A DNA stretch of 46,663 nucleotides from a bacterium. GTDB lineage: Bacteria > Auribacterota > UBA3054. The position numbers and the translations under genes were made by a program. Shown here one piece after another: positions 44,392 through 46,663 of the stretch (positions within the stretch are counted from its first letter, which is position 1; every line of letters starts with the position of its first letter). The notes below the pieces were generated by a model that searched no databases, had not been told where the DNA came from, and worked only from the letters and a program-made list of their open reading frames with translations. Location: positions 1 to 46,663 of the forward strand of contig JAGCTE010000023.1 in NCBI GenBank assembly GCA_017963805.1. The letters are read 5' to 3'.

Positions 44392-46210
44392 CTTCGACAT
44401 CATAGTCATAGGCGGCGGCCACGCCGGCATAGAAGCCTCCCATATCTGCGCCATGATGGGCTTGAAGACCGCCCTTGTGACCATAAGTTTCGAAACGATC
44501 GCGCAGATGTCCTGCAACCCCGCCATCGGAGGGCTGGGCAAAACGAACCTTGCCTGCGAGGTGGACGCGCTGGGCGGCCTCATGTGCCTGGCCGCCGACA
44601 ATTCCGGCTTGCAGTACCGCGTCCTCAATTTAAGCAAAGGCCCGGCCGTTAGGGCGCTCCGGGCGCAGTCGCAGCGCAGCGCTTACTCCGCCTACATGCA
44701 GACGGCCCTAAAAAACACCGAAAATCTTACGATCATAGTTGGGCTCGCGGAAGAGCTGACGACGGACAACGGCAAACTTTCCGGCGTCCTCCTGTCTGAC
44801 GGGACGAAACTGACCGCCAAAAAGATCATCCTTACGGTCGGCACCTTCCTGAAAGGCTTGATGCACATCGGCAGGGAGAAAACGGAAGGCGGACGCTTGG
44901 GCGACCCTCCCGCCAAGAAACTTTCCGATTCAATGAAAAAAATGGGCCTCAACCTTGGCCGCCTGAAGACCGGAACGCCTCCCAGGCTGCTGAAGTCTTC
45001 CATCGATTTTTCAAAGACCCAGCTTCAGCCCGGCGACATAGACCCGCCCGCTTTCAGTTTCCGCCACAGGAGGCCGCCCGCGCTCGCTACGATAAATCAG
45101 CTGCCCTGCCATATCACGCATACCACCGCGGAAACGAAAAAGATCATTACCGAGAATCTCGACAAGTCCGCGCTCTACGGCGGCGAGATCACAGGCATTG
45201 GCCCCAGGTACTGCCCCTCCATAGAGGACAAGATCGTGCGCTTCAAAGACAAGGAAACGCACCACGTCTTCCTTGAGCCGGAGGGCAACGACACCGAGAG
45301 CTATTATCCCAACGGCATCTCGACCAGCCTTCCCCTGGACGTGCAGGAGGCTTTCGTGCACTCCATCCCGGGTCTTGAGAAAGCTGTTTTCCTTCATCCG
45401 GCCTACGCCATAGAATACGATTTTTCCGATCCCAGGGACCTCTTTCCCACGCTGGAATCCAAGATCGTTCCCAACCTTTACCTGGCCGGGCAGATCAACG
45501 GCACGTCCGGCTACGAGGAGGCGGCCGCGCAGGGGATAGCCGCCGGCATCAACGCCGCCGCGAGCCTAAAGGGTCTCCCGCCTTTCATCCCCGCGAGGTC
45601 AGACGGTTACTTGGGCGTCATGATCGACGACCTTGTGACGCTAGGCGTCGACGAACCGTACAGGATGTTCACCTCAAGGGCGGAATACCGCCTCATCCTG
45701 AGGGCCGATTCCGCCGTCTACCGCTTCGCCAAAACTTCCGCGGAATACGGACTCATCGACAAAACTGAGCTCGACAAAATAGCGGAAAAAGAGGAAAAAA
45801 TTAATTCCGAACTGGAACGCCTCAGGGAAAAATATCACGACGGAACGCCCATGATAAGGGTCCTGGGCCGTCCGGACATCAGTAAGGAAGAAGAGGAATC
45901 GCTAAGGAAGACCCTCACACTCGAAAACTGCGACGATTCCATTTGGGAAGAGATTTTGATACGCTGTAAGTACGACGGCTACATCGTAAGAGAGGAGCGC
46001 CAGGTGGCGCGCGCCAAAAAATTCGACCGCAAAAGGATCCCGCCCGACTACGACTACAAAAACGTTCTCGGATTAAGGATAGAGGCGCTGCAGAAATTCA
46101 CAGCTGTGCGCCCATTGACGGTCGGACAGGCGGCGCGCATTCCCGGCATAACTCCCGCTGACGCGGCGCTTCTGGCGGCTTACCTTGACGCCAAGGATAA
46201 GGAGAAGTAA
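44381..46210 (+). CDS. mnmG: tRNA uridine-5-carboxymethylaminomethyl modification enzyme MnmG (GidA)
   Basis: This FAD-dependent 609-aa enzyme acts with MnmE to modify U34 of several tRNAs. It has the [10 protein letters not shown] dinucleotide-binding loop near residue 11, the MSCNPAIGG and [11 protein letters not shown] segments with their conserved Cys, and [15 protein letters not shown]. The start is set at ATG 44381, because the in-frame ATG at 44327 would add an unrelated 18-residue leader and extend the overlap. Length is slightly below the usual 620-630. It overlaps nnr by 11 nt, and its stop directly abuts the alanine racemase start. The partner MnmE is not in this window. Confidence 0.96.
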   Translation: MTSDFDIIVIGGGHAGIEASHICAMMGLKTALVTISFETIAQMSCNPAIGGLGKTNLACEVDALGGLMCLAADNSGLQYRVLNLSKGPAVRALRAQSQRSAYSAYMQTALKNTENLTIIVGLAEELTTDNGKLSGVLLSDGTKLTAKKIILTVGTFLKGLMHIGREKTEGGRLGDPPAKKLSDSMKKMGLNLGRLKTGTPPRLLKSSIDFSKTQLQPGDIDPPAFSFRHRRPPALATINQLPCHITHTTAETKKIITENLDKSALYGGEITGIGPRYCPSIEDKIVRFKDKETHHVFLEPEGNDTESYYPNGISTSLPLDVQEAFVHSIPGLEKAVFLHPAYAIEYDFSDPRDLFPTLESKIVPNLYLAGQINGTSGYEEAAAQGIAAGINAAASLKGLPPFIPARSDGYLGVMIDDLVTLGVDEPYRMFTSRAEYRLILRADSAVYRFAKTSAEYGLIDKTELDKIAEKEEKINSELERLREKYHDGTPMIRVLGRPDISKEEEESLRKTLTLENCDDSIWEEILIRCKYDGYIVREERQVARAKKFDRKRIPPDYDYKNVLGLRIEALQKFTAVRPLTVGQAARIPGITPADAALLAAYLDAKDKEK

Positions 46211-46663
46211 ATGTATTATTCATGGGCTGAAATTAATCTGAACGCTTTTCGCCACAATGTGGAAGCCTTGAGGAAGATGCTTCCCAAAGGCACGAAGATA
46301 CTCCTGCCGCTTAAGGCCAACGCCTACGGTCACGGCCTGGAAGCGACCGCCAAGGCCGCTTTCGAATTCGGGATCGACTGGCTGGGCCTGGCGACCTGCC
46401 GCGAGGCTCTCGAGATCCGTTCCTACGTTCCCAACGCCAACATCCTTGTGCTAGGCCCTTCCGAACCGGACGACGTCAGGGTGCTTTCCATCCACAACAT
46501 CACGCCGGTATTGGTCGACCTTGACAACGCCCGCGCCATGAACGAGAGCGCCCGCCACTTCGGCATGCCCTTGCAGGCGCACCTTAAAATAGACACCGGC
46601 ATGGGAAGAGTCGGCTTCCGTTACGACAAGCTTGATGACATCTACGAAGCCACCAAACTGAGC
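46211..46663 (+). CDS. alr: Alanine racemase (N-terminal part, cut by the window edge)
   Basis: The frame opens with ATG directly after the mnmG stop and stays open for 151 codons to the end of the window. It shows the PLP-dependent alanine racemase N-terminal barrel: WAEINLNAFRHNVEALR, LKANAYGHG with the PLP lysine K35, LGLATCREALEIR, and HLKIDTGMGRVGF. It supplies D-alanine for peptidoglycan. The C-terminal domain with the catalytic Tyr lies beyond the window. Confidence 0.95.
   Translation, partial: MYYSWAEINLNAFRHNVEALRKMLPKGTKILLPLKANAYGHGLEATAKAAFEFGIDWLGLATCREALEIRSYVPNANILVLGPSEPDDVRVLSIHNITPVLVDLDNARAMNESARHFGMPLQAHLKIDTGMGRVGFRYDKLDDIYEATKLS

Overview
The window is a GC-rich bacterial chromosome segment in which every convincing gene lies on the + strand. 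The gene content points to a Gram-negative, PVC-type bacterium, most likely Lentisphaerota or Kiritimatiellota. The reasons are several secreted proteins ending in PEP-CTERM-like tails, a heptose-7-phosphate kinase typical of LPS makers, a GH89 alpha-N-acetylglucosaminidase, and a V-type ATPase operon of the reduced chlamydial/spirochaetal kind (E, DUF2764, A, B, D, I, K). This is inference from gene families; no rRNA or tRNA gene was seen to place the organism directly.

Region 1 (1-11.4 kb) is surface and glycan biology. It holds the tail of an unidentified gene overlapping a 1861-aa secreted CotH/lamin-tail/LamG protein, an 887-aa secreted protein made of alternating jelly-roll and BACON-like modules, and a GH89 enzyme. 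Strong intrinsic terminators separate these units, and a 100-nt inverted repeat sits in the 345-nt gap before the GH89 gene. Region 2 (11.4-16.0 kb) is a housekeeping operon: an EF-G-like GTPase, HldE-type kinase, YebC and RNase HI. Its genes overlap or nearly abut, it has a good promoter at 11440-11468, and it ends at a terminator that includes the rnhA stop codon.

Region 3 (16.0-35.8 kb) is the accessory heart of the window. Four paralogous secreted subtilases (875, 1522, 1523 and 1505 aa; called A-D here) share a signal peptide, an apparently duplicated propeptide, an S8 catalytic domain with an intact Asp/His/Ser/Asn set, and a KP-43-like beta-barrel. B, C and D continue into about 850 residues of jelly-roll and BACON-like modules and a VPEP tail. 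A ends instead in a different domain, and a free-standing 241-aa secreted copy of that domain is encoded immediately upstream. A-B-C form a tandem array coupled to a SixA-like phosphatase. D follows a LysM lipoprotein and an AEC permease. The same accessory modules recur without a protease in the 887-aa protein.

Region 4 (35.7-42.9 kb) is the V-ATPase operon. Its promoter lies inside the 3' end of protease D, and a strong hairpin terminator closes it. Region 5 (42.9 kb to the end) is a compact housekeeping run: bifunctional NAD(P)HX repair enzyme, MnmG and the start of alanine racemase. Probable promoters in the window share a T-run followed by an extended -10 (TGn-TATAAT-like). No CRISPR array, insertion sequence, tRNA or rRNA was recognised.
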